Part shown: one piece after another, positions 21,123 through 29,251 of the stretch
How positions within the stretch are numbered: the first letter of the stretch is position 1
How the letters are laid out: the number at the start of each line of letters is the position of its first letter
DNA from: Mycolicibacterium palauense
Lineage (GTDB): Bacteria; Actinomycetota; Actinomycetes; Mycobacteriales; Mycobacteriaceae
Length of the DNA: 64,000 bases
Direction: 5' to 3'
Assembly (NCBI RefSeq): GCF_002592005.1
Contig: NZ_NVQF01000007.1
Span: forward strand, 47,173 to 111,172
Made by a program: the position numbers and the translations under genes
The notes under the pieces: generated by a model
What the model was told of the DNA's origin: nothing
The model's input: only the letters and a program-made list of their open reading frames with translations
The model's database searches: none

Positions 21123-21297
21123 GGCGCGCCTGCGCACCTGACCTTCAGCGGGGAAGGGAGTTCGCCGCGTCGTCAGGCCCCTCGGTAAGTGTAAGGGGTG
21201 CCCATCGTAGTTGTTGACACCCGTCACCGACGGAAAACTGAGAGTTCCCTGTGAGAATATGACAGCGGGGGCGTAAATGTCCAGTTCGTGGACGTGT

Positions 21298-21332
21298 ACC
21301 TGTTTCACACCCCACGAGTCTCAAGGTAGCGT
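21298..21332 (+). promoter_or_regulatory. possible promoter, CCTGTTTCAC family
   Basis: ACCTGTTTCACAC rightward; the best -10 18 bases on is TAGCGT, which is weak. No gene starts within 250 bases, so this could be a protein-binding copy only. Confidence 0.4.
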
Positions 21333-21558
21333 CCTCGCGCAGAGAGGATTGGCGAGGCAACGAGCACCTAGCGAAGCCCTAGCCTTCGGGATCGAAGGCG
21401 TCTACGGGAGCGGGTCGGCTGGTACGAGCGCCTGAAACGAAACGTAGCTCATACCAACAATCCCAACAGTACTTGTTTCTACTTCGAAAATACTTATATC
21501 CCAAGATATCCCGTTACTTACGTAACCAACCTACGTAACGCGCGCGCGCGAGACAGCG

Positions 21559-21591
21559 ACCTGTTTCACGCAAAAAAATCCCTGCAAAACT
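21559..21591 (+). promoter_or_regulatory. promoter of the rightward short operon, CCTGTTTCAC family
   Basis: ACCTGTTTCACGC rightward, 16-base spacer, AAAACT (21586-21591), then GTG at 21600. The message would be leaderless or have one or two leader bases. Confidence 0.6.
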
Positions 21592-21599
21592 CACTTCCC

Positions 21600-22001
21600 G
21601 TGAGCAAAATTGTGACCACCGAGAGAAAGCCAGCAGTCGCGGCCGTGCCCGCTACCAAGACGCTGATCCTGGAGGAGGGACGCATCACCTTCACCGAGTC
21701 GGAAGACGGTCGGAGGTGGGACGGCGTGGTAGGCACGCCAGTGACCTTCCACACCGAGGATGCGTTGAACCTGTTCCTCGCGGCTCTCGCCAAGATCGCT
21801 GACACGTCGTCCCCAAAGATCGTCAGAAACAGCGAGGAGCTGGCCGAACAGCCGGAGGGGATTCGCTGGAAGTCCAGCTACAACGGTGGGACGTACACCG
21901 TCAAAGACGGTGCAGTCCGTTACGCACCGACGTGGGAAGCTAGCGCGTCGGCACCGGTTAAGTGCGTGACGCCGAAGGCATTCCCGCTGGTGCGTGCCTG
22001 A
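21600..22001 (+). CDS. hypothetical protein, 133 aa
   Basis: Unrecognised beta-rich protein. GTG 21600 lies immediately downstream of a predicted promoter with no ribosome site, consistent with leaderless translation. Segments TLILEEGRITFTESEDGRRW and GGTYTVKDGAVRYAPTWE look like repeated strands. First gene of the rightward operon. Confidence 0.72.
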   Translation: MSKIVTTERKPAVAAVPATKTLILEEGRITFTESEDGRRWDGVVGTPVTFHTEDALNLFLAALAKIADTSSPKIVRNSEELAEQPEGIRWKSSYNGGTYTVKDGAVRYAPTWEASASAPVKCVTPKAFPLVRA

Positions 22002-22804
22002 TGGGAAAGCACAACACGCAGTGGCATGCCGAAATCGCCAAAAGCAACATCATCCTCCTCACCGAAGTTGGATCCGGACTACACGGAGTCACCATCTCCG
22101 GGACCGATGACCACGACGAGATGGGTGTGTGCATCACCCCACCAGAGTGCGTCATCGGCACGCAGAAGTTCGAGCAGTACCAGGACCGCTGGCACCTCGA
22201 TGGTCTGCGCATCGCCGAGGGACAGAGATCCGGCCCGGGTGACACAGACCACGTCACCTACTCCCTGCAGAAGTACGCGCGACTGGCCGCGGACGGCAAC
22301 CCGACCGTACTGATGCCTCTCTTCGCGCCGCGGGAGAAGACCTACGTCGAGACCGAACTCGGCGCAGAGTTGCGGGCGAATCGCGACCTGTTCCTCAGCA
22401 AGCAAGCCGGCGCGCGATTCCTCGGATACCTTGTCGCACAGCGTGAACGGGCACAGGGCCTCCGCGGCAAGAAGCACACCAACCGCCGCGAGCTGGTCGA
22501 GAAGTTCGGCTACGACACCAAAATGATGTACCACGCCATCCGGCTGGCCATCCAGGGAACACAACTGATGGACATCGGAGTGGTGGTTCTTCCGATGATG
22601 AAGACTCACCGAGAGCTCCTACTGCGCGTCCGCGAAGGTGCCTTCTCACTGGAGCATGCACTCGACATCCTCGCGGCCCTCACGGACGACCTACGCGAGG
22701 CCATCGCGTACAGCACGCTACCGGACAAGCCCAACACCGATGAGCTCGATGACTTCCTCATCGGCATGCACAACCGTCACTGGACATCGAAAGGAATGCT
22801 ATGA
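22001..22804 (+). CDS. RNA-repair-type nucleotidyltransferase (RlaP/YcgL-like)
   Basis: 267 aa from ATG 22001 (TGATG with the previous stop). GSGLHG at 24-29 followed by DDHDEMGV at 36-43 is the active-site signature of the predicted nucleotidyltransferases associated with RNA ligases. HVTYSLQKYARLAADGNP and the late helices FLGYLVAQRER and GYDTKMMYHAIRL also fit. It probably transfers nucleotides to RNA ends in repair of cleaved tRNAs. That would suit a phage with its own tRNA set. Confidence 0.8.
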   Translation: MGKHNTQWHAEIAKSNIILLTEVGSGLHGVTISGTDDHDEMGVCITPPECVIGTQKFEQYQDRWHLDGLRIAEGQRSGPGDTDHVTYSLQKYARLAADGNPTVLMPLFAPREKTYVETELGAELRANRDLFLSKQAGARFLGYLVAQRERAQGLRGKKHTNRRELVEKFGYDTKMMYHAIRLAIQGTQLMDIGVVVLPMMKTHRELLLRVREGAFSLEHALDILAALTDDLREAIAYSTLPDKPNTDELDDFLIGMHNRHWTSKGML

Positions 22805-23115
22805 GCTCCAAGCTGAACCCCACCCCAGGTCTGCATCAGGTCGTCCCGAACGTCGACCCAGAGCTGGCTGTGAAGATCACCGGACGCAACGCCGGGGCGA
22901 TCACATACCTGCTGTCCCTCACCGCGGAGAAGCTCGGGATGGGTGTGGACGTTACCTTCAGCTTCGCATCCGACGGCTCACTACAGGAGGTCGTCACCAC
23001 CAACGAAACAGGGTGGACCGCGGTTGCGCGCCAGGGTGAGTACGTCGTCACCAACGAAGAGGGCGCAGCGTTCATCACCCAGGCTGAGTACGAGTCGGAA
23101 TTGCGCGCACTGTGA
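22801..23115 (+). CDS. hypothetical protein, 104 aa
   Basis: No family recognised. Mixed alpha/beta, acidic: GAITYLLSLTAEKLGMGVDV then VTTNETGWTAVARQGEYVV. ATGA overlap upstream. Confidence 0.72.
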   Translation: MSSKLNPTPGLHQVVPNVDPELAVKITGRNAGAITYLLSLTAEKLGMGVDVTFSFASDGSLQEVVTTNETGWTAVARQGEYVVTNEEGAAFITQAEYESELRAL

Positions 23116-23384
23116 GCGGATTCCAAACCTACACCCACAACCCAACAGAGGTTGACGCGCTGCAGGTGGCGAAGCCGTGGAACAAGATCAAGGTCCACGT
23201 CCCGTTCGCACACCCGGTCTACCAGGCGAACGGCCGCACCATCGAGTACTTCAAGATCTCAACCCCAGGTGAGCTGACGGTGAAGAAGGCCCATCCTGGC
23301 GACTGGATCGTGAAGTACCCCACTGGGTGCGTCTCGGTGCTCACCGATGAGCAGTTCCAGCGCTACTACGGCGAGGGGGAGTGA
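23112..23384 (+). CDS. small protein with PGDWIVKYPTG motif, 90 aa
   Basis: GTG start overlaps the previous stop. KKAHPGDWIVKYPTGCVSVL is the signature of a small phage protein family found across tailed phages, of unknown role, whose usual form is PGDWI..G..GE.YP. Soluble, beta-rich. Confidence 0.72.
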   Translation: MSGFQTYTHNPTEVDALQVAKPWNKIKVHVPFAHPVYQANGRTIEYFKISTPGELTVKKAHPGDWIVKYPTGCVSVLTDEQFQRYYGEGE

Positions 23385-23629
23385 TGCGCAGTAACGGCGC
23401 GCTCGTCTACGTGGGGATCATTGTGTGGCTGGTCGTCATCGTTGCGACTGCTATCGCACTGGCCGGCTGTCAGCCGGCCGAATCACCCAACCATGATGTC
23501 GGCACCTACGAACCATCCGACCCGGGTGGGTTTGTGGTCACACCCCGCGGAGGGGTTGGCATCGACCTTGGTGGTGGTGTGTATATCGACCCTGCTACCG
23601 GCGGGGTCGGAGTCGGGATCCCGTTCTGA
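23384..23629 (+). CDS. lipoprotein, 81 aa
   Basis: ATG 23384 (a GTG one codon earlier is less likely). Residues 6-27 are hydrophobic and end in lipobox ALAGC, so Cys28 would be lipidated and the Gly-rich rest (GGVGIDLGGGVYIDPATGGV) displayed outside the membrane. Phage lipoproteins in early or lysogenic operons often block superinfection; that role here is inferred from type and position only. Confidence 0.78.
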   Translation: MRSNGALVYVGIIVWLVVIVATAIALAGCQPAESPNHDVGTYEPSDPGGFVVTPRGGVGIDLGGGVYIDPATGGVGVGIPF

Positions 23630-24270
23630 TGAGCCAGCCAGACATCCTGAAGTACATCAGATTCGCTGAAGAGAATCTGGAGGAGGTTGTTCTCCCGAAC
23701 TCCTACGGCGACTTCCACGCCAAGGGGTTGGACTACCTGTGCCTCTACCGGTCTCCGGGATACACCGTGAAAGTGTACCTCTTCCCTGATGGGATGGAGA
23801 ATCAGGAGTATGGCGAGGTAGTGAATCCGCACGACCACCGATACGACTTCCACACGCGATGCCTATCCGGTGTGATCGAGAACCAGTGGTACCGGATCCC
23901 TCCCTGCTGGGATGGTGAATCCGAGGGTGACGAGTGCGGACAGATGTACAACGTATTCGCTTGGGACACACCACTGCTGGGTGGCGATGGCTTCCGTTAC
24001 ATGGATCGCGTCCCGCTTCAGCGAAACGAGGTTCGGCAGTTCCCGAAGGGGCAGACATACTACATGTCCGCCGAGGAATACCACACGATCCGCGTTGTCG
24101 AACCAGAGACGGCGATACTTCTGGTTCAGTACGAGGATGTCATCCCAGTTGGTTTGCCGACACTGACGTTCACACAGTCCGACAAGGCCCCATCGATCGA
24201 CGGGCTCTACAGCGGGTTCACCGCAGACCAGGCGCTCGACAAGCTGCAACTTCTGAAGGATCTCCTATGA
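23629..24270 (+). CDS. cupin-like protein, 213 aa
   Basis: NPHDHRYDFHTRCLSGVIEN supplies a His-rich cupin box 1, and YYMSAEEYHTIRVVEPETAI supplies box 2. The segment MENQEYGEVVN precedes box 1. Unknown substrate. The HDH core resembles that of the other cupin at 10909-11373, but the two share little else visible. Confidence 0.65.
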   Translation: MSQPDILKYIRFAEENLEEVVLPNSYGDFHAKGLDYLCLYRSPGYTVKVYLFPDGMENQEYGEVVNPHDHRYDFHTRCLSGVIENQWYRIPPCWDGESEGDECGQMYNVFAWDTPLLGGDGFRYMDRVPLQRNEVRQFPKGQTYYMSAEEYHTIRVVEPETAILLVQYEDVIPVGLPTLTFTQSDKAPSIDGLYSGFTADQALDKLQLLKDLL

Positions 24271-24578
24271 AGAGCATGAAAGACCTCACCTCCGAGCTCG
24301 CTGCCGCTGAGAAGGTCGTGGAGAACATCAAGCTGGAGATCGAGAACTTCGATGACTACCCGCTGGGCACTGTCTTGAAGCGTACGGACGACCGTCTCTT
24401 TGGGACGTTCGTGTACGCAATCAAGATGGCGAGCATCAACAGCGCGCACCTGGAGAAGTCCCATGTGCCAGTTTGGCGGGTTATCTACGATGACTTCTCC
24501 GGATTCAGCGATACTCTTCCGGGCCTGAAGAGCGAAGGAACCTGGAAGGTGGCCTACATGCCCGAGGGGACGTGGTGA
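24267..24578 (+). CDS. hypothetical protein, 103 aa
   Basis: Start ATG 24267 overlaps the upstream stop. Residues 1-25 form a coiled coil (KDLTSELAAAEKVVENIKLE), then a beta-rich part GTVLKRTDDRLFGTFVYAIKM. The long ORF reading back to 23934 is a shadow. Confidence 0.7.
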   Translation: MKSMKDLTSELAAAEKVVENIKLEIENFDDYPLGTVLKRTDDRLFGTFVYAIKMASINSAHLEKSHVPVWRVIYDDFSGFSDTLPGLKSEGTWKVAYMPEGTW

Positions 24579-24649
24579 TTCTCGGAATGACAGGGACGAG
24601 GAATCCCCTGACGAGACAGCAGCTGAAGTGGCTGGATGTGAATGCATGA
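24575..24649 (+). pseudogene. 24-codon remnant resembling the N-terminus of a SLOG-type protein
   Basis: GTG 24575 overlaps the preceding stop. MILGMTGTRNPLTRQQLKWL matches the start of phage SLOG/DprA-like proteins (M-x-G-x-T-G-T-R-x-x-T), then stops at TGA 24647. No continuation was found in the other frames with confidence, so it is a truncated relic or a real micro-ORF. Confidence 0.35.
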
Positions 24650-24791
24650 GTGGGAGGCGTTGGGCTGAGGGGGATTCAGCAAGCCAGGCGCAGGGACACC
24701 TCTACACCCTGTCCGACGCCGATATTGACGGTGACAGTGGAGACCAGCTCGTCGGTAGCCTGGAAGTTGACGCAGGCTCCAGATAGGGCAC

Positions 24792-24835
24792 AAAAACAAA
24801 CCCCCCAACCCATCACAGCGGGTTGGGGGGTTTCG
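24792..24835. terminator. bidirectional terminator
   Basis: CCCCCCAACCC-ATCACAGC-GGGTTGGGGGG forms an 11-bp stem. Rightward it is followed by TTTCGTCTGT and leftward by TTTGTTTTTG. It separates the converging short operon and late operon. Confidence 0.92.
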
Positions 24836-24851
24836 TCTGTCTCCGTGGCTC

Positions 24852-25103
24852 TCAGGCGGCCACAGGCACAGCCTGAGTGAGCTCACGAATCTTGTCGATA
24901 CGGAAGTCTCCCCACCAGTCATCGGTCTCGGCGACATGCACCACAGGGGCCACCTCGAAGCCGCGCGCCTTCAACGCTGCAGCAGCCTCGTGATCCTGGT
25001 CGATCCGCACCTCCGTGAACATCACACCCCCCCGGGTCAACTGGCTCTTCGTGAGGTTGCACTTGTGGCAGTTCGGGCCAGTTGTGAACACAGTGACGGT
25101 CAT
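24852..25103 (-). CDS. NrdH-like glutaredoxin
   Basis: 83 aa thioredoxin fold. Active site GPNCHKC near residues 9-15, then FEVAPVVHV (cis-Pro). NrdH proteins reduce ribonucleotide reductase. No nrd genes lie in the window, so it may serve the host enzyme during phage DNA synthesis. Last gene of the leftward late operon. Confidence 0.85.
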   Translation of the reverse strand: MTVTVFTTGPNCHKCNLTKSQLTRGGVMFTEVRIDQDHEAAAALKARGFEVAPVVHVAETDDWWGDFRIDKIRELTQAVPVAA

Positions 25104-26122
25104 CGGATCCCTTCAGCGACCGACCGCAAGAAACGCACCGCGGGGTCGAGGTTGTAGTTACAGTGAGGTGCCGTGGCGAACGGCTGAGTAGTGATGAACT
25201 GACCGCCCAAGATGATCGCGTAGAACATCGCCGGGATCTCCACCACCGGCCGGCGCAGAATCTCACCGATCTGCTCCAACAGCGAATCGGTGCCGACCCA
25301 TAGTCCGTCGAGATTCTGCACCACCTTGTAGATGGCCGTCATCATCTCACCGGCATTGGAATCCGGTGTGTCAGTGTAGATGTCGCGGCCGAATCCACTG
25401 TTCGCGCCGTGAGCGAAGTCGAACCACCAATCAGGAGTATCGACTAGCAGATCATCCGAAATGCCCTGACCATCAGGGATCGGAACACCCTCATACAGGT
25501 TACCATTCGCGACGCCAAGTTCGCGCATAGGATTACCGAGCGTTACCGCGGCGATCACATCGCCGAGTCGGTCGTGCAGCTCGCCACCCTCGGCGAGGAT
25601 GTCGTACTTCCACACCAACGAGATGACGATCGCTCCCTGGCTGTACCCGATCAGCGCAAACTTGCCCTTGCGGAGCTTGATCTGCTTGATAAGCTCGCGC
25701 CGGCCCTTCTGCACCGAAGGGCCCATAGGGAAGGCGTCGGCCGGGTAGTTGCCGATCGGCTGCCACTCCCATAGGTCCAGCAGCTGCCTTGCGATGTCGG
25801 CGGGATACCCGGGGCCCACCGGGTCACGCTGTCCCGTCCCGTGGACAGTGAACAGAACCGGCTTCGCGCGTTCGATCAGACCCAACGCGACCTGTGTGGC
25901 CCAGTCCAGAACGCCATCGGTGCGCAGATCGGTCCCGTACTGAATGTTGTACCGAACCTGGAACTGCTTAAGCACCTGGACGAATGTGACCGTTGCCAGG
26001 TCTCCGTCAGGGCCGTACGGGTCTTCGAGGATCTTCCCGTACGAGTACTTGGCCTTCAGCTTGCGCTTCGCCTCACGCACGGGCTCGCCGCGCATGCCGA
26101 GCTCCCACCCAATCCAAGCCAT
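25100..26122 (-). CDS. lysB: LysB, mycolyl-arabinogalactan esterase
   Basis: 340 aa. The N-terminal 80 residues are a peptidoglycan-binding-like helical module (LKAKYSYGK ... TDGVLDWATQ). The alpha/beta hydrolase follows: VHGTGQRDP near 93, GYSQG at 159-163 with nucleophile Ser161, LGNPMRELG, then DTPDWWFDF and a C-terminal His. It frees mycolic acids from arabinogalactan to open the outer membrane at lysis. Full length. Confidence 0.95.
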   Translation of the reverse strand: MAWIGWELGMRGEPVREAKRKLKAKYSYGKILEDPYGPDGDLATVTFVQVLKQFQVRYNIQYGTDLRTDGVLDWATQVALGLIERAKPVLFTVHGTGQRDPVGPGYPADIARQLLDLWEWQPIGNYPADAFPMGPSVQKGRRELIKQIKLRKGKFALIGYSQGAIVISLVWKYDILAEGGELHDRLGDVIAAVTLGNPMRELGVANGNLYEGVPIPDGQGISDDLLVDTPDWWFDFAHGANSGFGRDIYTDTPDSNAGEMMTAIYKVVQNLDGLWVGTDSLLEQIGEILRRPVVEIPAMFYAIILGGQFITTQPFATAPHCNYNLDPAVRFLRSVAEGIR

Positions 26123-26152
26123 GGGTTACCTTCTTTCGTGCAGAACAAACAA

Positions 26153-26177
26153 GCCCCTCCGCGAAACACGCAGGGGC
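26153..26177 (-). terminator. terminator between holin candidate and LysB
   Basis: Leftward GCCCCT-loop-AGGGGC followed by TTGTTTGTTC. A modest stem with T-rich tail; probably a partial stop that lowers lysB expression. Confidence 0.6.
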
Positions 26178-26193
26178 CGTTCGTTGTTAGGTG

Positions 26194-26502
26194 TCAGTCC
26201 TTGTAGGACGCGATTAGGCGTTCAACCACATCTGGGTTCCGCGCCGCAGCGACAGCCGCCTCCGTAGCGATCTCCGGGTTGTTATCGATGGCGTTGAGAA
26301 CCTGGTCCACGGTCGCCTCGTTGCGGACAAACCACGTCGCAGCACCAACCACGGCTGAGACACCGACAGCGATGGCGTGAATCCACGGCATGTCGCTGGA
26401 AGCGTCGATAGCCGCACCCAGTCCCTCCATGCCGGCGAACGACACAGAGAACGCCGCAACGGCCTTCTTAACCTCGCGGACGCGAGTCATGAACGTAGTC
26501 AC
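26194..26502 (-). CDS. putative holin or membrane lysis protein
   Basis: 102 aa. A hydrophobic stretch (VAAFSVSFAGMEGLGAA, then IHAIAVGVSAVVGAATWFV) gives one or two membrane helices, and the C-terminal half is soluble. It lies between lysA and lysB and overlaps lysA by four bases, the usual place for mycobacteriophage holins. No sequence family recognised. Confidence 0.6.
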   Translation of the reverse strand: MTTFMTRVREVKKAVAAFSVSFAGMEGLGAAIDASSDMPWIHAIAVGVSAVVGAATWFVRNEATVDQVLNAIDNNPEIATEAAVAAARNPDVVERLIASYKD

Positions 26503-27872
26503 GCAACCTCCCCTTCATATGCCTCGAGCACCTCATCCGGGATGGCGTCAAGGTCGCGACGTGCGCGAGCCATCACCGTTGGGTTGTCGCCGTACTTTCC
26601 GTCGCCGTGAGCTGCGCGGCGAATGCGGTCGATCGCATCGGCATCCCCGTCCTCGGCGTCCTCCTTGACGGTCGCGCGGTGCCGCATGCCGTCAACGTTC
26701 AGCAGCATGCCGACCAGCGTGTCGACAGGCCCCTCACCAGGTGTCGCGTACATCGAACGCGACTCCCACTTGGCGGTCAGCTCGAAATGCACGCGCTTCA
26801 GCAGCTCACGATCAGCGTCAGTGAACATGTCGTCCTCTTCTGTTGCACCCGCATAGAACATCTGCAGGTAGGTGTTAAATAGGTCCCATGGGAATCCAGC
26901 ACCAACATCGGTGTGGTTGGTGAACCCCAACCCGACATTGATTCCGTAGTGGTCGGTGACACCGCTGCTGGAACGTAGGCTCTGGTATCCGCTCGCGCTC
27001 TTGCCAACGCGCACAATCGGATCGATGCCGTACTTGTGGCAGTCCTGGGCGGCGAGGAACGCGGCGATCTTGATGCCGGTCCCCATGTTGTCGATCCACT
27101 GCTGGCGCGTCCACGACGCATACGACGGTGTGAACACCAGGTTGATCGTGACGTTGTTGCCGCCACCGACAGACCACGCGGCGCGATCGGTGTCAACGAG
27201 ATCCCAGGCAACACCATCGTTTCCGACTAGATAGTGGTACGAGCGGTCGCCCATACCGTCCATCCAGCGGTCCAAGTCGAGGCCAGTCATGTTGCCCTCC
27301 TCGGTGTGGAGGACGAACAGGCGCGGCTTCAGGCCACCGCGGGATTGCGATCCGCTTCCGTCGATGATGTTGTGCTCCGTGAAGAACGCTGACGGCGCAG
27401 AAGGTGTGCCGCCAGACACGACCCTGTTGTACAGCGCGACAGCCTCGCCCCACGCCTCGTCGTAGCGGTGCTTGAATTCCTCGGCGCAGTTCTGAACGTC
27501 GTAGACCCACATGCCAGGAGTACGGGAATCGTCGTCATAGGGACGCTTCAGGAGTTCATCGAAGAACATCCGCGTCGACTCAACGACATCCATCCTCTTG
27601 GAGGCGCCTTCATAACCAGTGCCACCCCACCACGGAGGCTGCTGCTGGTACGGTCCAGAGGACAACCCATCGGATCCAATCTTGTCGTACGGAAACGCAA
27701 GAGTGTCAGGATCCTTCGCATTCGCATACATCACGAAGTTGCACTCAACCTTGACGCACGCGACCGCCATCTTCTGGCCGATGGGCTTCACACCCATCTC
27801 GTTTCCCACCTTGATGATGGTGGACACATACTGCTCAGGGGTCAGGTATGGCCCAGGGGTAACCAATGGCAT
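26499..27872 (-). CDS. lysA: LysA endolysin, lysozyme/peptidase-like plus amidase_2
   Basis: 457 aa. N-terminal domain (about 1-150) with CVKVECNFVMYANAKDPDTL, DGLSSGPYQQQPPWWGG: a transglycosylase/peptidase-like fold. Middle (about 165-345) is an N-acetylmuramoyl-L-alanine amidase: FVLHTEEGNM (zinc His), YHYLVGNDGVAWDLVD, HYGINVGLGFTNHTD. The C-terminal 100 residues are acidic and helical. It cuts peptidoglycan at lysis. Confidence 0.92.
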   Translation of the reverse strand: MPLVTPGPYLTPEQYVSTIIKVGNEMGVKPIGQKMAVACVKVECNFVMYANAKDPDTLAFPYDKIGSDGLSSGPYQQQPPWWGGTGYEGASKRMDVVESTRMFFDELLKRPYDDDSRTPGMWVYDVQNCAEEFKHRYDEAWGEAVALYNRVVSGGTPSAPSAFFTEHNIIDGSGSQSRGGLKPRLFVLHTEEGNMTGLDLDRWMDGMGDRSYHYLVGNDGVAWDLVDTDRAAWSVGGGNNVTINLVFTPSYASWTRQQWIDNMGTGIKIAAFLAAQDCHKYGIDPIVRVGKSASGYQSLRSSSGVTDHYGINVGLGFTNHTDVGAGFPWDLFNTYLQMFYAGATEEDDMFTDADRELLKRVHFELTAKWESRSMYATPGEGPVDTLVGMLLNVDGMRHRATVKEDAEDGDADAIDRIRRAAHGDGKYGDNPTVMARARRDLDAIPDEVLEAYEGEVA

Positions 27873-27880
27873 GGCAGTCC

Positions 27881-28852
27881 TTACGGTGTGTCGCCGATAA
27901 TCCAGTCCGACACCTGGATTCCGGCAGCTGCGAGATCTGAGCGGAAGCCGAACCCGACATGCTGCTCACCCTCTCCGTGATCGATCAATCCGGTGTTGTC
28001 GGTCCACGTGACGATCGGAGTTAGACTTGTCCCCTTGTAGAGGCTGTAGGTGTCGGTAAGAGGGTTGTAGACACCCGTGTAGTTCGTGTTGTTCGAGGTG
28101 TCACCCTCGACCTCGGCGCGGATCGAAAACTCAGTCGGACCAGTTCCGGTGATGATGCCGATGCGGTCGTTGTCCCACGACCCCAATCCCCACACCTGCT
28201 TGTGATAGAAGCCAACCCAGTTGGTCATGTCGTAGTTCGAACACACAACAGCCCAGGCGTAGCCGTTCGAGTTCGCACCGCCACGAATCGTGTTGTACGT
28301 CAAGCGAACAGCGTCGGACTTTAGTGGTGCGAAGTAGAGCATCGCCACGTCCTTGTAGAACGCGCCGGCTGCAACGCCATTCGGAAGTGAACGACCGGAG
28401 TTGTCGTACACCGTTGGTGTGCCATCCATGATCCGCCAAGCTGGGTCATGAACTGGACCAACGTTCGCGAACGAGTAGCGGTACTGCACGCCCTCGAACT
28501 CGGTGCTGTTCGCTGGGGCGTCCGGGAACGGTGCCTCATTGCGGATCACAATGCCCTGAACGCGCAGCGTCACCTCGCCGCCGTACTCAGTTGACAGAGT
28601 CCACGTCGCACCGCGGGGGAGCTTGTCGGTCACCTCGGCCGGCTCATAGAACGAGATCTCACCGCCATTGACGACGCCGCTGAACACGCCAAGTGTCTGA
28701 CCGTAAGAGTTGCTCACAGTCAGGTAAGCGGTTGTGCTGTAGGGGAAAGTCTTACCGCGACCAAGAGAGTAGACGTAGCGCAGCGGGTTCCCGCGGCTCA
28801 GCTCAAGCGAGCGGTTACTCTCGACACGGACCTGGGGACGCCAAACGCCCAT
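27881..28852 (-). CDS. minor tail protein, beta-rich, 323 aa
   Basis: Beta-sandwich-type composition, Gly/Asn/Thr-rich, no metal motif. The segment HDPAWRIMDGTPTVYDNSG and the run of short strands to the C-terminus resemble receptor-binding or fibre-like tail proteins of actinophages. Own TAAAAT promoter box just upstream. Confidence 0.6.
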   Translation of the reverse strand: MGVWRPQVRVESNRSLELSRGNPLRYVYSLGRGKTFPYSTTAYLTVSNSYGQTLGVFSGVVNGGEISFYEPAEVTDKLPRGATWTLSTEYGGEVTLRVQGIVIRNEAPFPDAPANSTEFEGVQYRYSFANVGPVHDPAWRIMDGTPTVYDNSGRSLPNGVAAGAFYKDVAMLYFAPLKSDAVRLTYNTIRGGANSNGYAWAVVCSNYDMTNWVGFYHKQVWGLGSWDNDRIGIITGTGPTEFSIRAEVEGDTSNNTNYTGVYNPLTDTYSLYKGTSLTPIVTWTDNTGLIDHGEGEQHVGFGFRSDLAAAGIQVSDWIIGDTP

Positions 28853-28867
28853 TAAGTCCTCACCTTC

Positions 28868-28873
28868 ATTTTA
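28868..28873 (-). promoter_or_regulatory. possible -10 box of a late promoter
   Basis: TGATAAAAT (TAAAAT at 28873-28868) leftward, 16 bases before the ATG. No clear -35. Confidence 0.35.
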
Positions 28874-28879
28874 TCACGC

Positions 28880-29245
28880 TTAAGTAGCGCGCTTAACCTT
28901 GTTGATGCGCTGGCGAAGGGCGAGACGCTCGTCATCCGTCAGCCCAGTGATCTTCGGGAAGTAGTCATCCAAGGTGTCCGTCAAGCCAGTCACGGCGTCG
29001 ACCACCTTGTCCATACGCTCCCGCAACTCGTTATTCTCATTGCGCACTTCCTCACGGAAAGCGGCAGACAACTTCTGCAGTGTCTGGACCTCATCGAGCT
29101 CGTGCTGCTCGCGGGCCGCCTCCTCCTCCCGATGACGCTTCTTCCACCCAAACAGGGTGTCCCACACAGCCTTCAGCGCTCCACCACTGAGGAATGCGGA
29201 AAGTACACCGATAAGAGCGACGGCCAAATTGATGTCAATAGTCAC
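28880..29245 (-). CDS. membrane-anchored coiled-coil protein, holin-like
   Basis: 121 aa. Residues 5-30 (INLAVALIGVLSAFLSGGAL) form an N-terminal membrane helix. Residues 35-105 are a charged coiled coil. This architecture is common for the second membrane lysis protein (holin or spanin-like) near lysA in mycobacteriophages. No family motif. Confidence 0.55.
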   Translation of the reverse strand: MTIDINLAVALIGVLSAFLSGGALKAVWDTLFGWKKRHREEEAAREQHELDEVQTLQKLSAAFREEVRNENNELRERMDKVVDAVTGLTDTLDDYFPKITGLTDDERLALRQRINKVKRAT

Positions 29246-29251
29246 GGATAA

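Larger units (their letters stand above)
21123..21599. promoter_or_regulatory. divergent regulatory region without genes
   Basis: About 480 bases with no convincing ORF between the leftward replication operon and the rightward short operon. It holds two rightward CCTGTTTCAC sites, a TTGACA box at about 21,213, an AT-rich stretch (21,470-21,515), two TACGTA palindromes spaced 13 bases (21,519 and 21,532) and an alternating CG run (21,539-21,550). It fits an operator/early promoter region and possibly a replication origin. Confidence 0.5.

Noticed and set aside
21145..21360. Leftward 71-codon ORF in the regulatory region
   Set aside because: No ribosome site, composition like random GC-rich DNA, opposed by the promoter arrangement.
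24650..24880. Rightward 76-codon ORF across the bidirectional terminator
   Set aside because: Runs through the terminator stem and into the glutaredoxin gene.
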